DNA from: Thalassovita mediterranea
Lineage (GTDB): Bacteria; Pseudomonadota; Alphaproteobacteria; Caulobacterales; Hyphomonadaceae
DNA length: 64,000 nt
Direction: 5' to 3'
NCBI GenBank assembly: GCA_019448215.1
Contig: CP080408.1
Location: forward strand, 3,100,001-3,164,000
The stretch's first letter is position 1. The number at the start of each line of letters is the position of its first letter. The notes below the pieces were generated by a model. The model searched no databases, had not been told where the DNA came from, and was given only the letters and a program-made list of their open reading frames with translations. Both the position numbers and the translations under genes were made by a program. Positions 12,301 to 20,127 of the stretch are shown in pieces.

Positions 12301-13692
12301 GCGAAGCAAGCTGCGCTGCACCTTACGCGCGCTGATGATGGCGCTCCTGATTGGATGCCTGCGCTTCTCTCAGCTCATCCGCAAACGCTTCTTCCCCAAC
12401 TTCGAAGCGAATTGAAGCGGGAATGGTGTTCTCATGCCGAGTGGCCGCATTCTTGGTTGAACTACTTCGCTAATGGGAAAGGTTCGCTCCCTCAGGAATT
12501 AGCTGATCTCGCTATCTCAGTGCTTGTCAATAATGCGCCAGGTAGGTCGGACCGGTGGAGCTATGGGCTCAGAATACTGCAGCGTATTTCTCTAACCCCG
12601 AACCAGTGGCGTCGATTTGAGAAAATTGCAGCAGCTCGAGCGAACGACCGAAGCGCATCTCCAGAAGAGCGTGCGCGACACCTAGCTATTCTTTGCCATC
12701 AAAATATCGACGCATGCGTTGGTGCAATTGAAACTACGCTTGCCGTAGGCACCCCTATAGAGGCGCAGACAGTTTTAGGTCTGCTATTCGATGGAAGGCA
12801 TAGCCGCAGCCTTGCAACCGACACACTAGCTGCAGCGCACGCCACAAGTCTCGAGAAGCTGGTGAGAATGGCCTTCAAATATGTGCGATTGGAAGACGAT
12901 TTACCGATTGAAAGATCTGGCTCAGTAAGCGGCCGTGATTTCGCGGAGGCAGCGCGGGGAACACTTTTCGACGCATTGTATGATAATGGATCACAAGCAG
13001 CATACGAAGCTATTCGGCGTTTCGCGGCAGAGAAATTAGTCGCCAGAGATGAGCATTGGTTCAAGATGCTGTCGAAGCGAATGCTTGAAGGTGTGGCGTC
13101 CCTTGTCGCTTGGTCAGAAGAAGAAGTAAGAGAATTCGCCGATGGCGCGGACTTACCCGCAAAAACCCCAAGCCAATTTTTCCAGCGTATTCGAGCGGCG
13201 GTTCTATCCGTTGTATCTGCGTTTGAAAGCGAAGACGCAACGTCCAAAAAAGTCCTTTTGCGAGCAGCAAAGGAGGACGAAGTTCGCGATTGGCTTATGG
13301 AACGACTAAATTTGCAAGCGAACGGACGTTATACTTGCTTTCGGGAGGCTCAAGTTCACAATGTTAAGCGTCCAGACGTGGTGGTTAGCGCAACGACTAT
13401 GGATAGCCAAGTCGCTATTGAATTGAAGCACTCTGACAAGGGTTGGACCTACAACGACTTATGCAAAGCAATCGATCAGCAGTTAGTCGGACGTTATCTG
13501 CTGCCTGAAAATCGGAGATCGGGTCTGCTGGTCGTTTCTAGGCACAAGAAGAAATTTTGGCGACACCCCTGCGACGGTCGACGAATGAATTTTAGCGACC
13601 TTATCTGTGAGCTAAAAGAGTACGCTAAAACGGTGCAGAGCGGACATGCAAGTACGATTTCGATCGATGTTGTTGGCATCGATTGTACATAA
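9352..13692 (+). CDS. Large STAND/NACHT-like NTPase with C-terminal PD-(D/E)XK nuclease-like domain; candidate defence protein
   Basis: 1446-residue protein. P-loop domain near the N-terminus: Walker A ASAGSGKT (residues 48-55), Walker B FFLDSVDE (109-116) and a sensor-like strand SCRPSDW (148-154), the pattern seen in NACHT/STAND ATPases. About 1000 residues of mostly helical, repeat-like sequence follow, with a highly charged stretch near residue 840-860. At the C-terminus, RPDVVV (D1342) and IELKH (E1357, K1359) form a PD-(D/E)XK nuclease signature, followed by DQQLVGRYL, common in such nucleases. Base composition is clearly lower in GC than both neighbours, so transfer is likely. No partner gene is adjacent. 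An in-frame TTG at 9286 exists; I prefer ATG 9352 because homologue-like sequence starts MQYVQLQRSF. The ribosome-binding site is weak. The defence role is an inference from architecture. Confidence 0.75.
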   Translation: MQYVQLQRSFGRPGKQEDDYSYLLYSKQHTGEHSWEDLLKHSKVVVLASAGSGKTEEFKSKAAELQANGSLGLFFAIEELAEIPFEECLRPEQERLFNEWRSEADIGYFFLDSVDEAKLKNPNSFVRALRKLVRALGDHAERAHVYVSCRPSDWNNHTDLRAVSELFETACEPMPEQQPAHLTDDDRDRLLIEPLLKTEDYNGMGDQIIKDNKSEKTKESDHQGTLVVALNPLNQTQQEILARAVLDGDPAQFLSALQLQGLDAFAKRPGDLLELCRFWQKFGKFGSLREMTEHNIRELLKERSHRLDGAALSDEDALNGSKLLALAMVLTKRFTLVAPNHDGASLDKDVADPALVLTDWAPAQRETLLRRGLFAPASFGRVRFQHRSTFEFLAAWSLRDMLRDERTRDKIERLLFPTVFGVTTITPELRPIAAWLAHWDEKIREKIIEVEPIELVRFGDPKSLPLESRKKLLTTLSKKHAIGDVSSTNVDDRAVWAFSATELADAIRQAWKANRHWAFRTLLLDMITQAKIAKLADIASEAVELKADGRALIFGGVHALLALKETSRLQKVASDLICGELTDDDDTAASLCLLLYPKFLSTSDIVTLIKRAQTPKKFTTRGYSWRIVELFRLCPDPDIDVFLEGLSSLALMRPFNEGYERISKQYGYLADHFVEIGQLALDRLDDPKPSSGLINLLLASERSSDRSSLKLFPESLPQRINKLPEIKKALVWADVEETRKRRSEQDLNEHPHIRVPMLVGRRYWSLDLTDEDWLRATTTDPAHSAYVRDTAFHFWLHVLRAGNLLEARKDELKVAAQGNSLRTEWLRQALAPKKQPEWEKEDERRRAAFERKEKKRLGESIAWWRARKKELEARAPIANYSEGVNNESWYFLDHLSAWLALKSNYPKTKAPRTWRALEPVFGERLANLYFNHFKALWRAIPPKRPTWHNNTCTTYTVPAYAFAGIGMEADCNPNWAAGLTVEEAKQAALHLTRADDGAPDWMPALLSAHPQTLLPQLRSELKREWCSHAEWPHSWLNYFANGKGSLPQELADLAISVLVNNAPGRSDRWSYGLRILQRISLTPNQWRRFEKIAAARANDRSASPEERARHLAILCHQNIDACVGAIETTLAVGTPIEAQTVLGLLFDGRHSRSLATDTLAAAHATSLEKLVRMAFKYVRLEDDLPIERSGSVSGRDFAEAARGTLFDALYDNGSQAAYEAIRRFAAEKLVARDEHWFKMLSKRMLEGVASLVAWSEEEVREFADGADLPAKTPSQFFQRIRAAVLSVVSAFESEDATSKKVLLRAAKEDEVRDWLMERLNLQANGRYTCFREAQVHNVKRPDVVVSATTMDSQVAIELKHSDKGWTYNDLCKAIDQQLVGRYLLPENRRSGLLVVSRHKKKFWRHPCDGRRMNFSDLICELKEYAKTVQSGHASTISIDVVGIDCT

Positions 13693-13748
13693 ATATTGTA
13701 CGCTCTACACTTTCCCACCGTATAGCGCCGCGCCCTATTCTTCCCGCC

Positions 13749-14429
13749 ATGCAGGATACATCCAGCTTTGTGGCGGCGGGTCTTCGGGCTTTGCGCGAAG
13801 AGATGGCCGACCTCGACTTCATGGCGGGCCTCTCATCTGGTGAGGGCGGGCTGGGCCGGCGGCTCTATGCGCAGCTGCGCGCCCGCCTCATCCTAATCGA
13901 GACATTGCTGCGCCGCCTCCTTGTCCTGATGGCGGCGTCCATTGAGGTTTCGATCAAGATGGCCGTCCCGCATCCTGAGCCTGTCGAAGGGCCGGAAGCG
14001 GCGCAGCCGCTATCCGGGACCTCGTGCAGCAATACCGCGCCCACTCAGCCGACACCCACACCCTCACACCCCAAACACCCCCGCAGGCGAGGCTTCCCCT
14101 ACCTCCCCCGTTTGAGAGAGTGCACCCCACCAGGGTCTGACCTTTTTGCCCTCCTCTCGGCCGAGCATTCGGGGCCACGTCCTGCCTTCCGCTCAAAAAC
14201 ACCGCTGGTGCACCGCTACTGCACCATCATGGGTGTACTCCGCCGCCCCGAACGCGCCGCCCGGCGCATGGCCTTTACGCTCGCGCGCCTTCGCACCGCC
14301 GGTGCCCCGCGCCCGCTCTGCCTCGCTCCGCTCAATCTGAAGCGCGCCAGTGAAGAGATCTCTCTCATCGCCGCCACCCTGCCCGAACGCGTCGCGCGGG
14401 CGCTTGTCGGCTGGTATGATACGGGCTAG
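13749..14429 (+). CDS. Hypothetical lineage-specific protein, 226 aa
   Basis: Begins MQDTSSFVAAGLRALREEMAD. The N-terminal third is helical and Leu/Arg-rich (YAQLRARLILIETLLRRLL). The middle is low-complexity, Pro/Thr-rich, and encodes PHPEPVEGPE from a widespread REP-type sequence. The C-terminal part (RRPERAARRMAFTLARLR, then LVGWYDTG) looks like a conserved small helical domain. GC content returns to the high local value, unlike the gene before it. Start ATG at 13749; the ribosome-binding site is weak. I do not recognise the family, and the middle section may be expanded by repeat insertion. Confidence 0.5.
   Translation: MQDTSSFVAAGLRALREEMADLDFMAGLSSGEGGLGRRLYAQLRARLILIETLLRRLLVLMAASIEVSIKMAVPHPEPVEGPEAAQPLSGTSCSNTAPTQPTPTPSHPKHPRRRGFPYLPRLRECTPPGSDLFALLSAEHSGPRPAFRSKTPLVHRYCTIMGVLRRPERAARRMAFTLARLRTAGAPRPLCLAPLNLKRASEEISLIAATLPERVARALVGWYDTG
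13974..13991 (+). repeat. REP-like dispersed element inside a coding sequence
   Basis: CCTGAGCCTGTCGAAGGG (reverse complement CCCTTCGACAGGCTCAGG) is a short dispersed repeat known from many alphaproteobacterial genomes. Here it is read in frame as PEPVEG. Only one copy was found in this window. Confidence 0.6.
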
Positions 14430-14533
14430 GCGCGCGGGGGCTTTTGGACGTTGGGCGGTCGCCGCCAGCTGCCTCCCCCCAGAATTTTGTATCTGCTTAC
14501 CTCTAATTTACCGCTTCATGTCATGACTGGCGG

Positions 14534-16393
14534 ATGGAGAGGGACCGAACCGATCTAGCGCCAGGCCTGTCGGAACTGCATGAGCGGTTCCGCCGGATTG
14601 CGCTGCGCGTTGGTCTGGTTGGCCTGCTTCTCGTCGGGGCGGCGTTTTTCGTCTCCGTGATTACCGGCGGCGTGAACGCAGAATCCTACCTCGAAGCCGG
14701 GATTTATACCGTCATCCTCTCGGCGATTGCGCTCTCTGCGCACCGCGATTTCAAGGTCCGCCTCTTCCTGCATGGCGGGCTGACGGTTCTCTTCCTCGCC
14801 TATTGGGCCTTTACCTATACCGAATTCCGGCTGGGCGATATTTCGGTCGATACGCTTTTGTATCCGATCTTCATTCCGGTTTTCATCGCCATCGGCCTCG
14901 ACTACCGCCTCCAGTTTGCCCTCGCTCCGGTGCACGGCGTCATGATGTGGCTGGTGACGCCGCTCTATATCGAAGTCGTCCCCTTCGGCGCGGAAACACT
15001 GGCCCAGCAGCAGGTGCTGACGGCCCTCATGGCCTGTTTTTGTGGGCTGCTCATTGTGCTTCTGGCCCTGGTCCAGATCTCCCGGCAGAAGACGGATGAG
15101 CGACTTGTCTCTGTAATCATTGAGAAAAATCGGCTCGCGACCACTGATCCGCTGACCGGCCTCCTCAACCGCCGCGCCTTTCTCGAAGCGCTGGAAAGGT
15201 CTGTCAGCCAGTATCCGGCCCTGACCCTCGCCTTTATCGATCTCAACAGCTTCAAACCGCTCAACGACCAGTTCGGCCACGCCGCTGGCGACGCGGTTCT
15301 GAAGGCGATTGCCGCCCGGCTCCAGCAGAGCGAAGCGGTCATTTCCGCTGCCCGGCCCGGCGGGGATGAATTCGCCGCCATTATCGATCCGAGCCTTTCG
15401 GCGGCTGAAACCGACAAGGCAATCGCCGATATCTACGCCTCCCTCACCCTCGATGTGAGCTGGCAGGACCGCCTCATCCATGTCGGCGTTTCCCTCGGCT
15501 ACGCCACGACGAGCGGCAAGGACGGCGACCTTCAGGCCTGCCTCAGCCGCGCCGATACGGCAATGAGGCGGGTTAAGGCTGCTGGCGGCGGCTTTGGCCG
15601 GTTCACGCCGGCAATCGACGCTGAAGCGATCTCTGCCTCGCGGCTCGCCATCTCATTTCCTCCAGCCCTCGCCGCGGGTCATATCCGCCCGGCCCTTCAG
15701 CCCGTTGCCGATGCGCGATCGAAGGAAATTGTCTGCCACGAACTCCTCGCCCGCTGGACCTCCTCAACTGGCTCGCGCCAACCGACGCCGAACGAGTTCA
15801 TTCCAGTGGCTGAAAAGCTCGGCCTGATGAATGAGCTTCTCTGGACGACGCTGGACTTTGCCATGCAGCATTGGCCGTCTGAAAGCCGCGCTGTCTCGAT
15901 CAATATTTCGCCTGGCCAGCTGCAGACAAATGATTTTGTCTCAAAGCTCTGCCGCGTTATCGACAGCCACAATTTCCTCACCAGCGACGTGACCCTGGAG
16001 ATCACCGAAAGTGTCGCGCTTCGTAATCTTGCCGCCAATGCTGAGGCGCTCCAGGAAGCAAGACGGGCCGGTATGAAAATCGCGCTCGATGATTTCGGGA
16101 CGGGCTATTCCTCCCTCTCCCTATTGAGCCGACTGCCGCTCGACATGATCAAGATCGACCAGAGCCTCGTTCATGCCGCGAGCCGCAATGGCGACTCTAC
16201 CGAAACAGCGATCCTGCGCGGCGCCCTCCGGCTCTCGCGTGAGCTCGGACTTGTCTCCTGCGTTGAGGGCGTGAGCTCCGAAGAGATCGCGCTCCAGATG
16301 AAGATTTTCGGGGCCGACCAGATCCAGGGATACTGGATCGGCAGGCCCCAGCTCGTCGCTCCGCGGCCGGATGATGTGAAACTGGCCTCGTAA
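14534..16393 (+). CDS. Membrane GGDEF-EAL cyclic-di-GMP signalling protein
   Basis: 619-residue protein with about six N-terminal membrane helices (residues 25-185), then GGDEF and EAL domains. The GGDEF active site is intact (RPGGDEF, GGDEF at 276-280) with FIDLNSFKPLNDQFGHAAGD before it. The EAL domain has ELLARW (E403), NISPGQL, LEITES, DDFGTGYSS, IKIDQSL, CVEGV and QGYWIGRP, so metal-binding and catalytic residues appear present; both synthase and phosphodiesterase activity are possible. The start ATG at 14534 follows GGCGG closely. It is divergent from nothing and convergent with the iron-uptake operon. The ligand of the membrane part is unknown. Confidence 0.93.
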   Translation: MERDRTDLAPGLSELHERFRRIALRVGLVGLLLVGAAFFVSVITGGVNAESYLEAGIYTVILSAIALSAHRDFKVRLFLHGGLTVLFLAYWAFTYTEFRLGDISVDTLLYPIFIPVFIAIGLDYRLQFALAPVHGVMMWLVTPLYIEVVPFGAETLAQQQVLTALMACFCGLLIVLLALVQISRQKTDERLVSVIIEKNRLATTDPLTGLLNRRAFLEALERSVSQYPALTLAFIDLNSFKPLNDQFGHAAGDAVLKAIAARLQQSEAVISAARPGGDEFAAIIDPSLSAAETDKAIADIYASLTLDVSWQDRLIHVGVSLGYATTSGKDGDLQACLSRADTAMRRVKAAGGGFGRFTPAIDAEAISASRLAISFPPALAAGHIRPALQPVADARSKEIVCHELLARWTSSTGSRQPTPNEFIPVAEKLGLMNELLWTTLDFAMQHWPSESRAVSINISPGQLQTNDFVSKLCRVIDSHNFLTSDVTLEITESVALRNLAANAEALQEARRAGMKIALDDFGTGYSSLSLLSRLPLDMIKIDQSLVHAASRNGDSTETAILRGALRLSRELGLVSCVEGVSSEEIALQMKIFGADQIQGYWIGRPQLVAPRPDDVKLAS

Positions 16394-16416
16394 AGTCCGG
16401 ACTTTCGCGTTCTTTC

Positions 16417-16614
16417 CTATTTCCGGACAATCACTGCCGCCGCGACGATCAGACCAAACCCTGATGCGATAGCGAAGATAAGGTCGGCGCTACCCTCGAA
16501 GAGAAGTGCGGCGACGAGTCCAGCCAGACTGACGGCGAAGATAATCGCTGGCAGAGCGAAGATCGCGCCGAGACGTTTTGCGGACAGTTTCACGCGGGGC
16601 TTGCTGGCGCTCAT
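16417..16614 (-). CDS. Small two-helix membrane protein of the iron-uptake operon, 65 aa
   Basis: Begins MSASKPRVKLSAKRLG and contains two hydrophobic helices (about residues 16-39 and 44-62). It starts inside the stop codon of the PepSY protein (4-nt ATGA overlap), so it is translationally coupled as the third gene of the operon. The function is unknown; such small proteins often end PepSY/receptor operons. Confidence 0.7.
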   Translation of the reverse strand: MSASKPRVKLSAKRLGAIFALPAIIFAVSLAGLVAALLFEGSADLIFAIASGFGLIVAAAVIVRK

Positions 16615-17747
16615 GCTTCCAGGGCCCCGTCATTATCTAACTGCCGCTCAACCCGCATCCGGCGATTGCCGCGGGCGAGCCAGAGATAGACGCCAGTTAC
16701 GAGCAGGAAGATGGTGAGCAGGTCGAGCACCGCCCAGACCAGCTTCAGCAGGAGACCGCCATAGTCGCCAAAATGCAGGGGCCGTGAAAGCGACAGCGCC
16801 TTTGCATACCAGGGCATCTCACGAAGTCCGGCGACCTCCCCCGTCCCAGCATGGATGAGGACGGGCGCGATGACATGTTCGCTGACTGGGGTCCTGCCGT
16901 GCAGGAAGACGGCGTAATGGGCCTTCGTCGAAAAGCCGCTTCCCGGGAAGGCGACGAACTGGAGCTCCATGTCCGGCGCTTCTTCGATGGCGGCGCTGAC
17001 GGCCGCATCTAGCGAGGCCCTCGAGGCCGAGGCGGTTACACCTTCATTCGACGCGACGAGGTCCGCCAGCTCCTGCGATTTCCACGTCTCGATGATCGGC
17101 TCTTCCAGCGTGTTAATGACGCCGGTCAGACCGACGACGAGCAACCAGGCCACTGCGACGATGCCAAGGAGGTTATGATAATCGAGCCATTTGAGCCGTT
17201 TCGACTGCTGGCGCCGGACGGTCCCGAATTCCAGCTTGCGCATGAAGGGGGCGTACAGCACCACGCCGGATACGACGGAAAGTGCAAAGAGTATCCCCAT
17301 AAACCCGAGGAGGAGCATGCCCGGCAGACCGAGAAACATGTCCGTGTGAAGCTGGAGAATAAACTCCATCACGCTTTCACCATTGTCGGCGGGCGGGACG
17401 AGATTGCCGCTGGTGAGATCAAAGGAAGCAAAGTGCATGGCGCTACCGGATGCGTCCGCACTTGGCCCGCTTGTGACATTCACGACCGGCCGGTCGATGT
17501 CGAAGCTCATGAAGATCGGAACTTCGCCCGGCCGGTTCTCCAGCGCCGTATCGAGGATTTCGTCGAGCGTCAGGTGTTCAGCTGTAGGGTCCGCCGGCGT
17601 CCAGCTGTCCGGGTTTAGCGCGCCGTCAATCTCATCATGGAAGATGAGCGGCAGGCCCGTGAGGCAGAGCATGAGCAGGAACAGGGTACACAGAAGGCTT
17701 GTCCACTTGTGGACCCAGCTCCATGCCTTGATCGTCTGCTTTCCCAT
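16611..17747 (-). CDS. PepSY-associated transmembrane protein (putative siderophore-iron reductase/utilisation)
   Basis: 378-residue integral membrane protein with four long helices: near residues 12-35 (WVHKWTSLLCTLFLLMLC), 135-165, 185-215 and 335-360. The start MGKQTIKAWSWVHKW is characteristic of the PepSY-TM / PiuB-like family, often encoded beside ferric siderophore receptors. Members are proposed to reduce or help release iron at the inner membrane. It lies between the receptor gene (17-nt gap) and the small membrane protein (4-nt overlap), so one transcript is likely. The exact activity is inferred. Confidence 0.85.
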   Translation of the reverse strand: MGKQTIKAWSWVHKWTSLLCTLFLLMLCLTGLPLIFHDEIDGALNPDSWTPADPTAEHLTLDEILDTALENRPGEVPIFMSFDIDRPVVNVTSGPSADASGSAMHFASFDLTSGNLVPPADNGESVMEFILQLHTDMFLGLPGMLLLGFMGILFALSVVSGVVLYAPFMRKLEFGTVRRQQSKRLKWLDYHNLLGIVAVAWLLVVGLTGVINTLEEPIIETWKSQELADLVASNEGVTASASRASLDAAVSAAIEEAPDMELQFVAFPGSGFSTKAHYAVFLHGRTPVSEHVIAPVLIHAGTGEVAGLREMPWYAKALSLSRPLHFGDYGGLLLKLVWAVLDLLTIFLLVTGVYLWLARGNRRMRVERQLDNDGALEA

Positions 17748-17764
17748 GCCCTGCCCTCTGGTGC

Positions 17765-19936
17765 CTAGAAGTCCACCGACGCCGACAGCATAAGCGTGCG
17801 GGGATTACCGAGGATAAGGTAATTGGCCCCCGGGAAGCCGCCTGCAGATGCCCAATAGGCCTCATCGGTCACATTCTCGATCCGTGCACGGAGCGTCACT
17901 GGCCGGGCTGCAAAGTCCATCGTATAGCGCGCACCGATATCGAGACGCGTCCACCCTTCGAGCTCCACCGAATTTGCGGTGTTCACATACTGATCGCCCG
18001 TATGGACGACCCGGCCATCAAGCGTGAGGCCCGGGAGCGCGGCGACGTCCCATTCAGCGTTCAGGTTGGCCTGGATTTCTGGAACACCGATCGGCGTGTT
18101 GCCTTCGTCTACACCGCCTTGAGTGCGAGAGAGTTCTGCGTCGATGAAAGTCGCCCCACCGATCACACGCAGGCCTTCGACAGGTTCGCCAAAGACGCTG
18201 AACTCAACGCCGGAATTCTCCTGCTCACCCGATGCAGTGAAGCGCTGATTGGCGACGATCGCGTTCGGACGGCTGAGCTGGAAGAGCGACACGGTCGCCC
18301 CGTAATTGCCCGCATCATATTTGGCGCCGAACTCGACCTGTTCGCCCGTGAACGGCTCAAGCACCTCACCCGCATTCAAGATTGGCGTCCCGCCACTTGT
18401 GGCTGGCGCGATCTGGCCGGGCTGAAGGCTCTCGGCATAGTTGCCATAGAAGGAAAGGTTCGGGCTAGCCTTCCAGACAAGACCAAGCGCAGGCGTTACT
18501 TTCTCATCCTCATAGCCGGAGAGGCGTGCACCGGTGTTGTAGTCGAACGTCGCTGTCTCGATCTTTTGCTGGCGCAGGCCGATCGTTGCGAGCAAGCGAT
18601 CATCAAAGAGCGACAGCGTGTCGGCGATCGCGAAGGACTGGTTGTCGACTTCTTCGGTCACGAGCGGGTCGTCGAGGTCGCCGCCAATGAAGAAATTCGG
18701 TGCCGGCGGCACGACATCGACAGGATTGTAGAGGTCGGTGGCGAAGCCCGCAAAGTTCGAGAAAGCGTAGGCGTTCTTCGATTCCGAGGAGATGGTCGAC
18801 GCCGAGACGACCAGTCGATGGCCGATTGGGCCCGTCTCGAACTCAGCGCGAAGACCGCCATCGAACGAGACGACATCATCCTCGCGCGTATTGTCGAAGC
18901 GATAGGCCGACAGGGAGCCGTCTGCAGCTGCGCTCGGATTGGCGAGCACGTTGGCTTCTTCGCCATTCCGTGCGCCGCCGCCGAGCCAGAGCGTAACATT
19001 GTCGGTGAGGTCGTATTCGCCGCGAGCAACGCCGAAGAGCTGTTCTTCGTCCGTATACGTCCAGGGCTGGGCGAAATTGCTGTCTGCGTCAGGCTCTTCC
19101 GGGATAGCGCCAAGCGGGGTCACCTGCGGGCGCGGCGCGTCAATGCGGTTGTCCTGATAGCCAAAGTCTGCCGAGAAGCGGAAGCGCTCGCCATCATAGT
19201 CCGTGCCGATGGAGGCAACGCCGAGCGAACGGTCCTGACCATCGATGGAGGTTTCGCCGTCACGCAGCACGCCGTTCACACGCACGCCCCACTCACCCAT
19301 AGGGCCAAAGCGCGTGCCGAGATCAACGGCGCCATAGGCCTGACCATTATTCTCATAGCCGACCGTCACACGGCGGATGCCTTCGTCTGGCGCTCGCTTT
19401 GGTACGAGGTTGATGGTGCCGCCAACACCGCTGCCACCCGGGGCCGCGCCATTGATGAAGGCGTTTGCCCCCCGGAACACTTCAACGCGCTCAAGCAGCT
19501 CTGCGGCCACGAACTGGCGCGGCAGGATGCCGTAGACACCGTTCAGGGTGACGTCGTCTGAATAGACCGGGAAGCCGCGGATGACGTAGACTTCCTGGAA
19601 GTTGCCGAAGCCCTTTGCGATGCGCACGACCGGGTCGTTCTGCAGCACGTCGCCGACACTGTCTGCCTGCTGCGCCGTCACCAGATCCGAGGTGTAAGCG
19701 GTGCCTGCAAAAGGCGCGTCGAGGAAGTCGAGATTGCCGAGAAGACCGGCGCGGCCACCGCGTGCGACCTGCCCACCCTCAAACGCCTCAAGCAGCTCAA
19801 CCTGCGAAGCTTCACCGGTGACAATCACCGTGTCGAGACGCGCTTCGTCTCCAACCTCATCCTGCGCCATTGCCGCTGGCACCAAGGCCAGGATGGACGC
19901 ACCTGCAACGAGCAATGTTCTATGTCTCTTTGGCAT
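17765..19936 (-). CDS. TonB-dependent siderophore receptor
   Basis: 723-residue outer-membrane receptor. A signal peptide ends AMAQ (about residue 24). A TonB-box-like strand DTVIVTG follows. The plug domain contains VIRGFPVYSDDVTLNGVYG and RVEVFRGANAFINGAAPGG, diagnostic of ferric-siderophore receptors. A 22-strand barrel region runs to the C-terminal aromatic PRTLMLSASVDF. Start ATG at 19936. It heads an operon with the PepSY protein, and a Fur-like box lies about 42 nt upstream. The siderophore is not predictable from sequence; no siderophore biosynthesis is nearby, so a xenosiderophore is likely. Confidence 0.94.
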   Translation of the reverse strand: MPKRHRTLLVAGASILALVPAAMAQDEVGDEARLDTVIVTGEASQVELLEAFEGGQVARGGRAGLLGNLDFLDAPFAGTAYTSDLVTAQQADSVGDVLQNDPVVRIAKGFGNFQEVYVIRGFPVYSDDVTLNGVYGILPRQFVAAELLERVEVFRGANAFINGAAPGGSGVGGTINLVPKRAPDEGIRRVTVGYENNGQAYGAVDLGTRFGPMGEWGVRVNGVLRDGETSIDGQDRSLGVASIGTDYDGERFRFSADFGYQDNRIDAPRPQVTPLGAIPEEPDADSNFAQPWTYTDEEQLFGVARGEYDLTDNVTLWLGGGARNGEEANVLANPSAAADGSLSAYRFDNTREDDVVSFDGGLRAEFETGPIGHRLVVSASTISSESKNAYAFSNFAGFATDLYNPVDVVPPAPNFFIGGDLDDPLVTEEVDNQSFAIADTLSLFDDRLLATIGLRQQKIETATFDYNTGARLSGYEDEKVTPALGLVWKASPNLSFYGNYAESLQPGQIAPATSGGTPILNAGEVLEPFTGEQVEFGAKYDAGNYGATVSLFQLSRPNAIVANQRFTASGEQENSGVEFSVFGEPVEGLRVIGGATFIDAELSRTQGGVDEGNTPIGVPEIQANLNAEWDVAALPGLTLDGRVVHTGDQYVNTANSVELEGWTRLDIGARYTMDFAARPVTLRARIENVTDEAYWASAGGFPGANYLILGNPRTLMLSASVDF

Positions 19937-19977
19937 CTGCCGGGACCCCTCAAAAATCTCAATATCGGGGCATGTAA

Positions 19978-19994
19978 ATGCAATTCATTCGCAT
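19978..19994. promoter_or_regulatory. Fur-box-like inverted repeat upstream of the siderophore receptor operon
   Basis: ATGCAATTCATTCGCAT reads on the minus strand as ATGCGAAT-G-AATTGCAT. The two 8-nt arms match at 6 of 8 positions around one central base, similar to alphaproteobacterial Fur sites of the TGCGAAT-ATTCGCA type. Its position before a siderophore receptor supports iron regulation. Confidence 0.55.
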
Positions 19995-20127
19995 CTCAAG
20001 GACTGTCCGCAGGTAAAGTTCAGCGCGTTCTTCTTTATTCTGGCGCGGAATATTCTGCTCAATTCGCTCCATCCTTTAACGCAGGCGCAACGTAGAATTG
20101 ATATGGTGGCGGCTGAAGGATGACTTG

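Noticed and set aside
18002-19561. 519-codon open frame antisense to the siderophore receptor
   Set aside because: Shadow of the receptor gene; no domains, and the receptor shows plug and barrel signatures.
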